A stretch of 64,000 nucleotides of DNA from an uncultured Alphaproteobacteria bacterium (GCA_943787175.1 CALSLK010000032.1:1-64000); one strand, 5' to 3'. Positions 53,677 to 63,148 are shown, counted from the stretch's first letter. Numbers and translations: made by a program. Notes: generated by a model not told the origin, from the sequence alone.

Positions 53677-55110
53677 CGAGCGCTACCCTGCCCGCGGATG
53701 GCAGGAATGCCAAGTTCGCGCAGCTTCTTGCGCAGGGTATTGCGATTGATGCCCAACACATCTGCCGCGCGCACCTGGTTACCGCCTGTGGCGTCAAGCG
53801 TCAGGGTAAGGAGCGGGCGTTCAAGCTCATGAAGCATGCGGTCATAGAGACCCGGCGCCGGTAGAACATCACTATGTTGGTCAAAATAGGATCTCAGGTG
53901 TGCCTCAATACTCTGTGTCAGCGTTGCACCAGCTGTTTGTCGCGCGGGAGCAGCGTGGGCAAGCTCAGCCTCAACGTCTTCAGCGTCAATAGTGTCATTG
54001 GCGCAAAGAGCAACAAGGCGACGCACCAGGTTTTCCAGTTCGCGAACGTTTCCAGGCCAGTCGTTCCCCTCCAGAACCGCGATGGCTTCGTGGCTGAAGC
54101 TGCGGGACGGCAATCCAGATTGCACTGATGCCTGAAGAAAATGGCGCGCCAGAAGCGCAATATCCTGCCTTCTCTCACGCAAAGGCGGCACGCGAACCGG
54201 TACGACATTCAGGCGGTAGAAGAGGTCTTCGCGGAAATGGCCTTGCTGGATGGCGGCCCCCAGATCACGATGGGTCGCCGCAATGATACGGGTGTCTGTC
54301 CGAATTGCCTGTCGCGAACCAAGGGGTGTGAAAACGCCTTCCTGCAACACGCGCAAAAGGCGGGTTTGGGCATCGGCTGGCATGTCGCCGATTTCATCAA
54401 GAAACAGCGTGCCGCCCTGGGCCTGGGTAAAACGACCATCCCGGCGCTGATGTGCGCCGGTGAATGCACCGCGCTCGTGACCAAAAAGCTCGCTTTCCAC
54501 CAGTTCGCGGGGAATGGCCGCGACATTGACCGCGACAAACGGACCGCTTCTGCGCTGGCCAAAGTCGTGGAGCGCTCTTGCCACCAGTTCCTTGCCGCTG
54601 CCGGACTCACCTTCGATCATGACCGTGAGATCGGTTGGTGCCAGACGGCCAATGGCCCGGAAGATGTTCTGCATCGCTGGTGATTGACCAACAATCAGGG
54701 CTTCCTCGCCAACTTCATCGGGTTCCACATGACCGGCTTGCGGCTGCTCAAGCGCGCGCGCGACCGTTGAAGACAGATTGTCGATGTCGAAGGGTTTGGC
54801 CAGATAATCATAGGCTCCGCTTTGGGTTGCCTTGACCGCTGTCATCAGCGTGCTGTGGGCACTGACAACAAGGAATGGGCAAATCGGGGCGGCGCTCACG
54901 GATGCAGGGGACAAGATCAAGCCCATTGCCATCAGGCATGACGACATCGGTGATGATCAGATCGCCCTCACCCGCATCGACCCAGTCCCACAGCACCTTG
55001 GAGCGGCCTGTCGTGCGCACTGTATGGCCGTCACGCTGCAAGGGCACGTTCAAGCACGGTGCGCACAGCGCTGTCGTCATCGGCCACAAGGATGGTTCGG
55101 AGCCGCTCAT
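53673..55110 (-). CDS. ntrC: nitrogen regulation response regulator NtrC, frameshifted in the receiver
   Basis: An NtrC of about 480 residues. ATG 55110 overlaps the ntrB stop. The receiver is split over frames: TILVADDDSAVRTVLERAL, then GDLIITDVVMPDGNGLDLVP (phospho-acceptor Asp), then VVSAHSTLMTAVKATQSGAY. Two shifts lie near 55035 and 54885. The rest is intact: AAA+ with GESGSGKELVARALH, the GAFTGA loop, LFLDEIGDMP and a Fis HTH (GNQVRAADVLGINRNTLRKKL). It activates sigma-54 promoters for nitrogen assimilation when phosphorylated by NtrB. Confidence 0.92.
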
Positions 55111-56251
55111 TGCGTCCGGCCGTCCTGACGCGGCAAGCGGCAGGGAAACCCTGAATCCGGTCGTCACCGGGCTCACTCTCGACCGAAACCGTGCCGCCGT
55201 GGTTGTCGACCATCTTGGCCACCAGCGAGAGCCCAAGGCCCGATCGTGTCTCGCTGCCGCTGACAAAAGGCTCGAACAGGTGGTCGCGTATGGCCGGCCG
55301 GCACTCCCTGCCCCATTGTCGCGGACCGTGACCGTCAAAGGCAGCAGGACCTTGTCTCACGGTCGGCTGCCAAGCGTGTGGCGCACACTGACCGTCGTAG
55401 GCTGTGGCAAGCGTGATCTCGCCATCCTCTCCGCAGGCCTCGGCGGCGTTCTTGACCAGGTTCAGGAACACCTGGATCAGCGCATCCCGATTCCCGTCAA
55501 TCTCCGGCAAAGAGGGGTCATAGGCCTCCTGTAGCGTCAGGTTAGCGCTGCAACGCCGGCGCGCGCCAGACGCGCCACGTGGTCGAGAACCTCGTGAATG
55601 TTCAACCGCTCAAGCGGCATGGGGTGACGATCGGAGAACGCCTCCATACGCTCCAGCAAGGCACAGATGCGATCGACTTCCTTCGCAATCAGCTGTGCGC
55701 CAGATCCTTATCCTCGGTATCGGCGACAGCGGTCTCGAGCAGCTGCGCCGCCCCGCGAATGCCCGACAGGGGGTTCTTGACCTCGTGCGCCAGGGACGCA
55801 GCAAAGCCCGCCAGAGAGCGTGCGGCGCCGCGCTGGTGGTTGAGTTCCTCCCAGCCGGCCGGACAGGCCTCGCTCGCGCAGGCTGACAAGGACAGTGCCG
55901 TCCTGCTCGGCATCTGCGGCAATCTGGACGTCATACACAGCCGCTGCGCAGCGGAGGCCTGCCCGTGAGCGTCCAGCTCGTGTTCCCGCAGCGAATCGCG
56001 GCTCTCCGCGACACCGGCACACAGGCCAGACAAGCGTTGCCTTCAAGCGCCCAGGAGGTCATCCAGAGCGCCGCCCGACAACCTGGCTTCGACCCAAGTC
56101 CGAAGAGCTGCTCGGCCGGCACTGTTTGCCCATTGGCAGGAGCATTGCCCTCGTCCCACGATCAGGATTGTGTCGGGATGAGGTCAAGCATTGCCCAGGC
56201 GTCGAGAGGCGCGCCGGCGTCGTGTAGGTGCTCAAGCGGGACGACCTTCAT
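55108..56251 (-). pseudogene. ntrB: nitrogen regulation histidine kinase NtrB, multiply frameshifted
   Basis: Fragments give a complete soluble kinase of about 380 residues. A PAS-like N-terminus (AEQLFGLG) is followed by the H-box [19 protein letters not shown], the N-box NLVKNAAEACGEDGEITL and the G-boxes (SGLGLSLVAKMVDNHGG). At least six frame changes are needed. ATG 56251 overlaps the dusB stop (ATGA), and the end overlaps the ntrC start. NtrB phosphorylates or dephosphorylates NtrC according to PII. Since NtrB/C is otherwise intact in the operon, sequencing error is as likely as decay. Confidence 0.88.
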
Positions 56252-57231
56252 GCCGCAAGCGCCTTTGCGTCCTGATCAAACGCAGCGTCGATCACGGCGA
56301 CAATCTCAGCTGGATCATCAAGACGGTTGAGCTGTTGACGTTTTTCGGTGTCCAGCCGCATTGATTCGGCATACCAGCCAAAATGCTTGCGGAAATTGCG
56401 CACGCCCAGCTTGATCCCGTGATGGCTCAACATGCCGTCGAAATGCTCGCGCACGATGGCGTGGCAAGAACGGTGATCAGGGCGCGCGTAATCCCGGCCT
56501 TCCAACTCAGCGGCAATCTGGCCAACCAGCCAAGGCCGGCCCTGGCTTGCGCGGCCAACCATGACACCATCCGCACCGGAGTGAGCAAGAGCTGTGCGCG
56601 CGTCTTCTACGCTGGCGACATCGCCGTTCACCACAACAGGGATTGAAACCTGCTCTTTCACGTTGCGCACGAAGCGCCAATCAGCTTCTCCGTTGTAGAG
56701 CTGATTGCGGGTGCGGCCGTGCACCGTTACCAGGGCAATGCCCAGTTCCTGGGCACGTTGCGCCAGTTCGGGTGCGTTGCGGTGCTGTTCGTCCCATCCA
56801 GTCCGCATTTTCAAACTGACAGGAACAGAGCTATTTTTTACCACAGATTCAATGATTTCAGTCGCCAGGCTCAGGTCTTTCATGAGTGCTGAGCCTGCAT
56901 ATCCGTTACAGACCTTCTTTGCCGGGCAACCCATATTGATGTCGATAATCTGGGCACCGTTGTCACAAACCATACGTGCGGCCTCGCCCATGCTTGCGGC
57001 CTCGTTTCCAGCTAGCTGAATGGCCAGCGGCGCTTCATCGGCAGCAAAGCTCGCGCGGCGCAGACCTTCCCGCGAGCGGTCCAGCAGCTCGCGGCTAACA
57101 ATCATCTCCGAAACCACAAGCCCGGCACCCAGCCGACGTGCGAGACGCCGAAAGGCCATGTCTGTGATACCCGAGAGCGGCGCCAGCAGGACCGGGTTAT
57201 CCAGCGTGATGGATCCAAACGTGATGGTCAT
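56248..57231 (-). CDS. dusB: tRNA-dihydrouridine synthase DusB
   Basis: A 327-residue flavoenzyme. [17 protein letters not shown], the [19 protein letters not shown] stretch (catalytic Cys), KMRTGWDE and [11 protein letters not shown] are the Dus hallmarks. It reduces uridine to dihydrouridine in tRNA. dusB before ntrB is the classic alphaproteobacterial order (nifR3-ntrB-ntrC). Confidence 0.95.
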   Translation of the reverse strand: MTITFGSITLDNPVLLAPLSGITDMAFRRLARRLGAGLVVSEMIVSRELLDRSREGLRRASFAADEAPLAIQLAGNEAASMGEAARMVCDNGAQIIDINMGCPAKKVCNGYAGSALMKDLSLATEIIESVVKNSSVPVSLKMRTGWDEQHRNAPELAQRAQELGIALVTVHGRTRNQLYNGEADWRFVRNVKEQVSIPVVVNGDVASVEDARTALAHSGADGVMVGRASQGRPWLVGQIAAELEGRDYARPDHRSCHAIVREHFDGMLSHHGIKLGVRNFRKHFGWYAESMRLDTEKRQQLNRLDDPAEIVAVIDAAFDQDAKALAA

Positions 57232-57303
57232 TTTCGAGGCAGTTCCGCGCAGTGCCTATAATTTAGGCATGTTGTACGTGACCTCAGGCTCTGAAACAAC
57301 CGT

Positions 57304-58104
57304 TCAGCCGATCAGAACGTCTGTGACAAACTTCACGCCGGGATATGCCAGGCTGAGCAGCAGATAGCAGATGAGAACCGCCCTCGCCGCCTTGCGGCCT
57401 CTGGTGCCCCATTTCTGTCTTGCCCATAACAATGCGCCGATCACGACAAAGCCGATCAGGGTCAGGATGCTCTTGTGGTTGAGGTCGATCAGTCCGCCAT
57501 CAATGGCGTATTGCGCACCCATACCGGTCACGATGCCTGCAGCAAGCATGATCTCCCCTGCTGCGAGCAGCCGGATCTCGAATTGCTCACTATCTGCAAG
57601 GGATGGCAGGTTTCGTGTCAGGCGCGTGGGCTCCCGGCGTTTGATGGCCCGCTCCTGCAGGACGACCGCTGCACTGGCAACGGCCGCAAGCGTCAGAAAC
57701 ACATAGGTCGTGATGGAAAGGGCAATATGAAGGCCGAACCAGCCCAACGAGGTCGCTTCTTCCACGGAACGGGACGGTGACTGACTCCAGATCGTTGCAA
57801 TCAGGGCCAACAGCGCAAGGTAAGGCGCCAGCAGGACACCAATGCGCCAGAAATCAGTCATCACGAGGGAAAGCACCAGAAAGAGCACAAAGCTTGCGGC
57901 AACCGTGAACCAGAGCGCTGAAGAAAAGCCGGGACTCCAATGTGGTGCCAGCAGTGCTGCTGCCCATGCTGTCGACGCAAGTCCGGCCAGCCCAAAGGAC
58001 AACCAGAACGCCACACCGCGTTCTTCCATGCCGCGCAATGAAAGCACAACCGCAGGAAGGAGCAGCGCAAGAACGACAAGATGAGGCCAGATCGTTTGAA
58101 CCAT
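57304..58104 (-). CDS. cytochrome-c-assembly-type membrane protein (CcsA / YpjD-like)
   Basis: A 266-residue protein with about eight hydrophobic helices, and the WxxP-type features of the CcsA/ResC family (HIALSITTYVFLTLAAVAS with conserved His, and LIDLNHKSILTLIGF with another His) seen. ATG 58104 is preferred, because the frame beyond to 58173 lacks homology. Close relatives without the WWD core are called YpjD; a haem or cytochrome role is only suggested. It is divergent from ispDF. Confidence 0.8.
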   Translation of the reverse strand: MVQTIWPHLVVLALLLPAVVLSLRGMEERGVAFWLSFGLAGLASTAWAAALLAPHWSPGFSSALWFTVAASFVLFLVLSLVMTDFWRIGVLLAPYLALLALIATIWSQSPSRSVEEATSLGWFGLHIALSITTYVFLTLAAVASAAVVLQERAIKRREPTRLTRNLPSLADSEQFEIRLLAAGEIMLAAGIVTGMGAQYAIDGGLIDLNHKSILTLIGFVVIGALLWARQKWGTRGRKAARAVLICYLLLSLAYPGVKFVTDVLIG

Positions 58105-58123
58105 AACCGTACTTAGAGCATTT

Positions 58124-58161
58124 TGCACAGGCACGACAATCCACGAACGTGCAACTGTGCA
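58124..58161. repeat. inverted repeat in the ypjD-like / ispDF divergent region
   Basis: TGCACAG plus GCACG on the left pairs with CGTGC and CTGTGCA on the right, twelve pairs with a 2-base bulge and a 12-base loop. It lies 36 bp before the ispDF start. It may be an operator or an mRNA leader hairpin. Confidence 0.45.
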
Positions 58162-58196
58162 TCCCAGAATCACTCAGGACGGTCGAAACAAACCCG

Positions 58197-59357
58197 ATGG
58201 ACGACATTCCCGTCATCCTTGTTGCCGCAGGACGCGGCGAGCGCGCCGGCGCAGGTCTGCCCAAGCAATACCGCCAGATCTGCGGCAAACCCTTGCTCTG
58301 GTGGGCCTTGCGGTCTCTTTTGGCATGTGAGGGATTGGGCCCGATTCAGATTGTGATCAATCCTGAGTTCAAGACGCTCCATGAAGATGTAGTTGCCGAA
58401 TTCAACCTGCCCGCGGCGGTTTCCGGAGGTGCAACGCGTCAGGCGTCCGTGCTTGCCGGACTGGAAGCCCTGGGATCGGGGAATGTCGCGCACGTGATGA
58501 TCCACGACGCCGCCCGGCCCTTTGTAAGCAACGATCTCGTCAAGCGGTTGCGTCAAAGCCTTGGCGAAGGGAACGATGGCGCGATCCCGGTTGTTGCCAT
58601 GACCGATACGGTAAAGCGATGCCATGAGGGACTGGTGGTCGAAACGCTCGACCGCAGCACCCTGGCGCGTGCCCAAACGCCCCAGGCATTCGGGTTTCAT
58701 GCCATTCTGGCTGCTCACAGAGCTGTCGTGGGGACCGAGCTGACAGACGACGCAGCCGTGGCCGAGACCGCCGGACTCAAGGTTGCTGCAGTCACAGGCG
58801 ATGAAGGGAACAGCAAGGTGACAACCGCAGAAGATTTTGAGATCGCCGCCAAACGCCTGGGACGGACCGAGATACGGGTGGGCACGGGCCTGGATGTCCA
58901 TGCCTTTGCTCCGGGTGACCATGTCATGCTGTGCGGCATCAGGATCGAACACGAAGCAACGCTGGATGGTGACAGCGACGCCGATGTTGGGCTGCACGTC
59001 CTGGTCGATGCCATGCTCGGTGCTATGGGTGCAGGAGACCTTGGTGTTCATTTCCCGGTTGGAGACCCTGCCTGGAAAGGCCGGGCATCTAGCGACCTTG
59101 TTGCCGTTGCCTGTGACCTGATGCGTGAACGCCAGGTCCGTCTGGTTCACGCCGATATCACACTGATCTGCCAGAAACCCCGGCTGGCAATCCACCAGCC
59201 CGCCATGAAGCAGAAGGTTAGCGACCTGCTGAACGTTGATCCCTCGCGCGTCAACATCAAGGTCACATCCACCGACGGACTTGGTTTTACGGGCCGTGGC
59301 GAAGGCATTGCCGGACAGGCAGCCGTAACCCTTGAGGTGCCGGTGCCATGGGACTGA
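58197..59357 (+). CDS. ispDF: bifunctional IspD/IspF enzyme of isoprenoid synthesis
   Basis: A 386-residue fusion. The N-terminal IspD part (VILVAAGRGERAGAGLPKQY, then HDAARPFV, ARAQTPQAF) makes CDP-methylerythritol. The C-terminal IspF part from about residue 228 (GTGLDVHAFAPGDH, VLVDAMLGAMGAGDLG, GLGFTGRGEGIAGQA) makes the cyclic diphosphate. The metal ligands D and H of DVH and H of GLHVL are kept. The usual H in GHSDADV reads D here (GDSDADV). ATG 58197 replaces the longer frame start at 58149. It overlaps pgpA by 10 bp. Confidence 0.94.
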   Translation: MDDIPVILVAAGRGERAGAGLPKQYRQICGKPLLWWALRSLLACEGLGPIQIVINPEFKTLHEDVVAEFNLPAAVSGGATRQASVLAGLEALGSGNVAHVMIHDAARPFVSNDLVKRLRQSLGEGNDGAIPVVAMTDTVKRCHEGLVVETLDRSTLARAQTPQAFGFHAILAAHRAVVGTELTDDAAVAETAGLKVAAVTGDEGNSKVTTAEDFEIAAKRLGRTEIRVGTGLDVHAFAPGDHVMLCGIRIEHEATLDGDSDADVGLHVLVDAMLGAMGAGDLGVHFPVGDPAWKGRASSDLVAVACDLMRERQVRLVHADITLICQKPRLAIHQPAMKQKVSDLLNVDPSRVNIKVTSTDGLGFTGRGEGIAGQAAVTLEVPVPWD

Positions 59358-59869
59358 AAGTTCGTAACAGAACGCTGCCCGAAGGCACGAATGTCTGGGC
59401 GCCAGAAGCCCTGATATCCACCTGGTTTGGTGCCGGACTGATTGGTGCGGCCCCTGGCACCTGGGGTTCGGCATTTTCTCTGCCCTTGGGAATTCTGCTG
59501 ATGTACCTGGGCGGCCCGGCACTGGTGATCGGCGCTGCTGTCGTGATTTTCTTTGCCGGCCTTTATGCCAGCCACAAGTTGATCGCATCTTTTCCGGAAG
59601 GCAGTGACACCGACAATTCTGCCATTGTTGTCGATGAAGTCGCGGGGCAGTTGATTGCCATGGCGCCTGCCCTGCTATCGCCGCCTCTCTGGATCGCATC
59701 GTTCATTCTGTTTCGTTTCTTCGATGTCACGAAACTGGGACCCACAGGCTGGCTTGAGCGGCGCGTCAAGGGCGCCATGGGTGTCATGGTCGATGACGTC
59801 GCCGCTGGTATTCTGGCAGCGCTCTGTGTCTGGGGATTGTCGGCGTTGGGGTTGGGCGATGTTTGGTGA
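59348..59869 (+). CDS. pgpA: phosphatidylglycerophosphatase A
   Basis: A 173-residue inner-membrane phosphatase. ISTWFGAGLIGAAPGTWGS, VDEVAGQLIAM, and FRFFDVTKLGPTGWLERR are the PgpA signature stretches, with the Asp residues of DEVAGQ and FFD. It removes phosphate from phosphatidylglycerophosphate. Four hydrophobic segments predict a membrane fold. Between ispDF and cinA, a common alphaproteobacterial order. Confidence 0.93.
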   Translation: MGLKVRNRTLPEGTNVWAPEALISTWFGAGLIGAAPGTWGSAFSLPLGILLMYLGGPALVIGAAVVIFFAGLYASHKLIASFPEGSDTDNSAIVVDEVAGQLIAMAPALLSPPLWIASFILFRFFDVTKLGPTGWLERRVKGAMGVMVDDVAAGILAALCVWGLSALGLGDVW

Positions 59870-60371
59870 CGAAATCAACGACCTTGCCGTCGATGTCCTG
59901 GAGGCATGCCGACGTCGCAGCTTGATGCTGGTGACCGCTGAGTCCTGCACCGGCGGGCTGATCGCCGGCGCTCTGACGGCCGTTCCCGGATCGTCAGATG
60001 TCGTGGACCGTGGTTATGTAACCTATTCCTATGAAGCCAAGACACAGATGCTGGGCGTGCCGCGCTCCATGATCGATGAGCACGGCGCTGTCAGCGAGGA
60101 AGTGGCACGCGCCATGGTCGCTGGTGCACTTGTCCTTGGGCCAGACCGTGTTGCTGTGGCCGTCACGGGCGTTGCCGGCCCCGGCAGTGACAGCCAGGAG
60201 AAGCCCGCCGGGCTGGTTCACCTGGCTGCAGGTCACGGCTCAATCGTGCACCACCACGCCGCACGTTACGGCGATGTCGGTCGTGAAGCCGTCAGGTCTT
60301 TTACCGTGCGCGATGCACTGCGTCTGATTCAGTCCCTGTTGGCCGACGACAACATCCAGGCAACAACCTGA
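59859..60371 (+). CDS. pncC: nicotinamide-nucleotide amidohydrolase (CinA C-terminal domain)
   Basis: A 170-residue PncC/CinA-C domain protein. LVTAESCTGGLIAGALTAVPG (catalytic Ser region) and VAVTGVAGPGSDSQEKPAG are diagnostic. It deamidates nicotinamide mononucleotide in NAD recycling. ATG 59859 overlaps pgpA by 11 bp. The 3' end overlaps the convergent LysR gene by 43 bp. No N-terminal MoCF-like domain is present, so this is the stand-alone form. Confidence 0.9.
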   Translation: MFGDEINDLAVDVLEACRRRSLMLVTAESCTGGLIAGALTAVPGSSDVVDRGYVTYSYEAKTQMLGVPRSMIDEHGAVSEEVARAMVAGALVLGPDRVAVAVTGVAGPGSDSQEKPAGLVHLAAGHGSIVHHHAARYGDVGREAVRSFTVRDALRLIQSLLADDNIQATT

Positions 60372-61201
60372 TCTCTGGTCGGGTTGGGGCCTGAGGGATG
60401 AACGATATGGAATCCTGCCAGCTGGCGGGGTTCGATTTGCCACAGGCGGACAAGTCGCTTGTTGGCTTCATCGCTTTCCAGAATCAGATCAGGAACCAGC
60501 GCAATGCCCTGCCCCGGGCTTGCAGCATCCATGGCAAGAGCCGTCTGATTAAATTGCAGGAAGGAGCGTTCTGGCCTGATACCTGCTTCCTCAAGCAGAC
60601 TCTCCCAGTGCCGGTGGGCGTCCTGGATAAGTCGGTGATGCATGAGATCAGGCAGGTCGGCGACATCACCCACTTTGCTTGCATACTTGGGCGCGCATAC
60701 AGCACAGAGCGTCAGCGGTGCCAACCTGTGGCTGACGAGATTATCGCCGAATGGCGGATGCCCCTGGCGCACAGCCAGGTCCACACCGTCAGCGTGAAAC
60801 GTTGCCAGGCTCTCTGTGGCGGCAACCTTCAGGTCGATTTCAGGATGTTGTTCCGCGAGCGATGCGAGCCGTGGAACCAGCCATTTCGATGCAAGTGACG
60901 GTGTCAGACTCAAGGTCAGTGAATGCTGTTCGGGCTCAAGATCCTCGACCGCCTGCTCGATAATGGAAAGAGCCTTTGCGATCACAGCATGCAGCTTGCG
61001 CCCACGCTCGGTCAGCTCGAGTCCTCGTGCCCTTCGATAGAACAGGGCAACAGCCAAGTCGGCCTCGAGGCTCCGCACGCGCTGCGCTACCGCTCCCTGC
61101 GTCAGATTGAGCTCCTCGGCCGCCAATCGAAAGTTCAGATGCCGGGCCGCGACATCGAACATTCTGAGCGATTCAAGGTTTGCGCCGCGTTTCGATGCCA
61201 T
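60329..61201 (-). CDS. LysR-family regulator, GcvA-like
   Basis: A 290-residue LTTR. The winged HTH reads LRMFDVAARHLNFRLAAEEL, then LNLTQGAVAQRVRSLE, and the effector domain follows. The NLTQGAVAQRVR variant, with the ALFYRRARGLELTERG wing, matches the GcvA group. It is divergent from the SDR gene at 61313 and is probably its regulator and autoregulated. Its 3' end runs 43 bp into the pncC end. Confidence 0.87.
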   Translation of the reverse strand: MASKRGANLESLRMFDVAARHLNFRLAAEELNLTQGAVAQRVRSLEADLAVALFYRRARGLELTERGRKLHAVIAKALSIIEQAVEDLEPEQHSLTLSLTPSLASKWLVPRLASLAEQHPEIDLKVAATESLATFHADGVDLAVRQGHPPFGDNLVSHRLAPLTLCAVCAPKYASKVGDVADLPDLMHHRLIQDAHRHWESLLEEAGIRPERSFLQFNQTALAMDAASPGQGIALVPDLILESDEANKRLVRLWQIEPRQLAGFHIVHPSGPNPTRDQVVAWMLSSANRD

Positions 61202-61213
61202 GGGTTCCAGCCA

Positions 61214-61226
61214 GTAGATTTTCTAC
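61214..61226. promoter_or_regulatory. small palindrome before the LysR gene, possible operator
   Basis: GTAGA-TTT-TCTAC has perfect 5-bp arms and a 3-bp centre. It lies 13 bp upstream of the LysR start in the divergent region with the SDR gene. LysR boxes often overlap their own gene start. Short arms make this weak. Confidence 0.3.
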
Positions 61227-61312
61227 AGTGTCAGGCCACGAGAGATGATTGGTCAAGCCATGGGGAACAAGCCACTTCTAGCCAACAGAACAGACATGCA
61301 TTGGAGAACGTC

Positions 61313-62017
61313 ATGGATAGCAGGAAGGTTGCCGTCGTCACGGCAGGTGGGAGCGGCATGGGTGCCGCAGCAGCACGCCAGTTGGCTGATGACGATTACG
61401 AAGTCGCCATCCTCTCGTCATCGGGCAAAGGCGAGAAACTGGCCAAGGAACTGGGTGGTATCGGTATCACTGGCTCGAACCAGTCCCATGACGATTTGCA
61501 GGAACTGATCGATGCAACAATGGCGCGCTGGTCGCGCATCGACGTCCTGGTCAACAGCGCCGGTCATGGCCCAAGGGACGAGGTCCTGGGTCTGAGCGAT
61601 AAGGACTGGCATACCGGAATGGACGTCTATTTCCTGAGCGCAGTGCGCCCAACCCGTATGGTTACCCCGATCATGCAGCAGCAGAAATCGGGATCGATCA
61701 TCAACATCTCGACCTTTGCCGCATTCGAGCCAGATCCTGTCTTCCCGACGTCGGGCGTGTTCCGCGCGGGGCTGGCGGCGTTCAGCAAGCTCTATTCGGA
61801 CAAGTATGCTCCCGACAACATCCGCATGAACAATGTGCTGCCGGGCTTCATTGACAGCCTGCCCGAGAAGCAGGAGTTCCGTGAACGCGTGCCCATGGGT
61901 CGCTATGGCAAGATGCAGGAAATTGCAGCCACCATTGCGTTCCTGGCTTCAGACGGCGCGGGTTACATCACCGGACAGAACATACGCGTTGACGGCGGCA
62001 TCACACGTTCTGTCTAA
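61313..62017 (+). CDS. short-chain dehydrogenase-like protein lacking the YxxxK pair
   Basis: A 234-residue SDR-fold protein. The cofactor motif VTAGGSGMGAAAARQL and LVNSAGHGP are kept, and the catalytic Ser lies in INISTFAAFE. Where classical SDRs have YxxxK the sequence reads SGVFR, so both Tyr and Lys are replaced. The end ITGQNIRVDGGITRSV is ordinary. ATG 61313 follows GGAGAAC. It may be a catalytically altered or non-redox member. It is divergent from the LysR gene. Confidence 0.8.
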   Translation: MDSRKVAVVTAGGSGMGAAAARQLADDDYEVAILSSSGKGEKLAKELGGIGITGSNQSHDDLQELIDATMARWSRIDVLVNSAGHGPRDEVLGLSDKDWHTGMDVYFLSAVRPTRMVTPIMQQQKSGSIINISTFAAFEPDPVFPTSGVFRAGLAAFSKLYSDKYAPDNIRMNNVLPGFIDSLPEKQEFRERVPMGRYGKMQEIAATIAFLASDGAGYITGQNIRVDGGITRSV

Positions 62018-62046
62018 CGGTCCACGATGGAGCAAAGGCCAGGAAT

Positions 62047-62667
62047 CTACTTTTTGGTCTTTGCCTTCGGCCTTGGCTTGAAGGTTTCCAGACGCAGGGG
62101 CGTTGAGACACCGGCATTAATGAGTTCCGATGAACATGCCGTGACAACAACGATGCAGTCCATTTCGGCGCGCAACTCCACGTAATCGCCGGCCTGAGAC
62201 ATGGTGACACCGTACTGGAAGGATCCATCCGGCCTGGGTGGCGTATTCTGGAAGATGTTGACGGGGTCGGGAATGTTGGCGTGGCTAATTCCTGCCCGTC
62301 CAATGGCGTCAAAATAATTGTCGCGGCAATTGGGGTGGTTCTTGTGGCCACGCCGCGCGTAAAGGGCATTGCAACAGGAAGCGAACAGCATGTCGTGGAA
62401 ACCAGGCGATGTGTCCCTAGTGAACGTCAGGATCGGGCGGTCACATGTGGTCATGAAGACGCCCTTCAGCTCAGGGAACATGCGCCCTGTCAGCATGCGC
62501 GTCGTCGCCGCGCTGAGGTATTCCTCATGATCCCTGGTGCTGATCGCCCAGGTATCAGCAACCTGATGCCCTTCCAGATCGGTGATGCGGACTGTCATGC
62601 CTTTCTTGGCGTGAATGAACCCGTTGCCGAAGCCCGGAATGATTGTGGTCTCGATTGCCTTGGCCAT
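62047..62667 (-). CDS. DUF1989-domain (urea carboxylase-associated) protein
   Basis: A 206-residue protein. The DUF1989 fold is seen in TVRITDLEGHQVADTWAIS, then LFASCCNALYARRGHKNHPNC (Cys and His cluster), DPVNIFQNT and the later VELRAEMDCIVVVTACS. Family members accompany urea carboxylase and allophanate hydrolase, but neither is in the window. ATG 62667 is the start; the open frame upstream is not homologous. It lies 16 bp after the coq10-like gene. Confidence 0.83.
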   Translation of the reverse strand: MAKAIETTIIPGFGNGFIHAKKGMTVRITDLEGHQVADTWAISTRDHEEYLSAATTRMLTGRMFPELKGVFMTTCDRPILTFTRDTSPGFHDMLFASCCNALYARRGHKNHPNCRDNYFDAIGRAGISHANIPDPVNIFQNTPPRPDGSFQYGVTMSQAGDYVELRAEMDCIVVVTACSSELINAGVSTPLRLETFKPRPKAKTKK

Positions 62668-62683
62668 GTTGCCTCTCCTGGAG

Positions 62684-63148
62684 TCAGTTCGTAACGGGCT
62701 CTCCTGCCACAGCACCGGGCCCGTAGAGCTCACGGGCACGTGCCTCGAAGGCCCCGACCATGCGTCGCACAGCCTCATGAAACAGTGCACCGATGGCTTT
62801 CTGCAGAATGAACGACTTGAACTCGAAGTCGATGTCAAAATCGACAAGGCAACTGCCGTCTTCCTGGGGAAGGAACTTCCAGCAGTTGCGCATGTGTTTG
62901 AACGGACCATCGGTGTAGCTGACATCAATCTGGCTTTTAGGCGTCAGACGCACTTCCGAAGTGAACTGTTCGCGGAACACCTTGAACCCGATGACGAGAT
63001 CGGCCCAGAACACATCCCCTTCCCTGCGACGGATTCGCGCGGCGGTGCACCAGGGAATGAACTCAGGATACTTCGCCACATCAGCGACAAGGTCATAGAG
63101 CTGCTCTGCCGTCCACGGCATCGCGCGTTGTTCGTGATGGGTCGGCAT
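62684..63148 (-). CDS. ubiquinone-binding START-domain protein (Coq10 / RatA family)
   Basis: A 154-residue START/polyketide-cyclase-fold protein. MPWTAEQLYDLVADVAKYPEF, LVIGFKVFREQFTSEV and FKHMRNCWKFLP are typical of the Coq10/RatA group. It is thought to bind coenzyme Q and help respiration. Its ATG follows the lipA stop directly, a conserved lipA-coq10 pair in alphaproteobacteria. The toxin name RatA comes from E. coli and need not apply. Confidence 0.9.
   Translation of the reverse strand: MPTHHEQRAMPWTAEQLYDLVADVAKYPEFIPWCTAARIRRREGDVFWADLVIGFKVFREQFTSEVRLTPKSQIDVSYTDGPFKHMRNCWKFLPQEDGSCLVDFDIDFEFKSFILQKAIGALFHEAVRRMVGAFEARARELYGPGAVAGEPVTN

Noticed and set aside
9575..58120. a shared CTTAGAGCA motif at about 9575 and 58111
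   Set aside because: Two copies of nine bases in 64 kb, with different following sequence, is not enough to call a repeat family.
58170..59699. 509-residue open frame antisense to ispDF and pgpA
   Set aside because: The plus-strand proteins are complete core enzymes. The antisense product is rich in Arg, Gln and His and has no motif.
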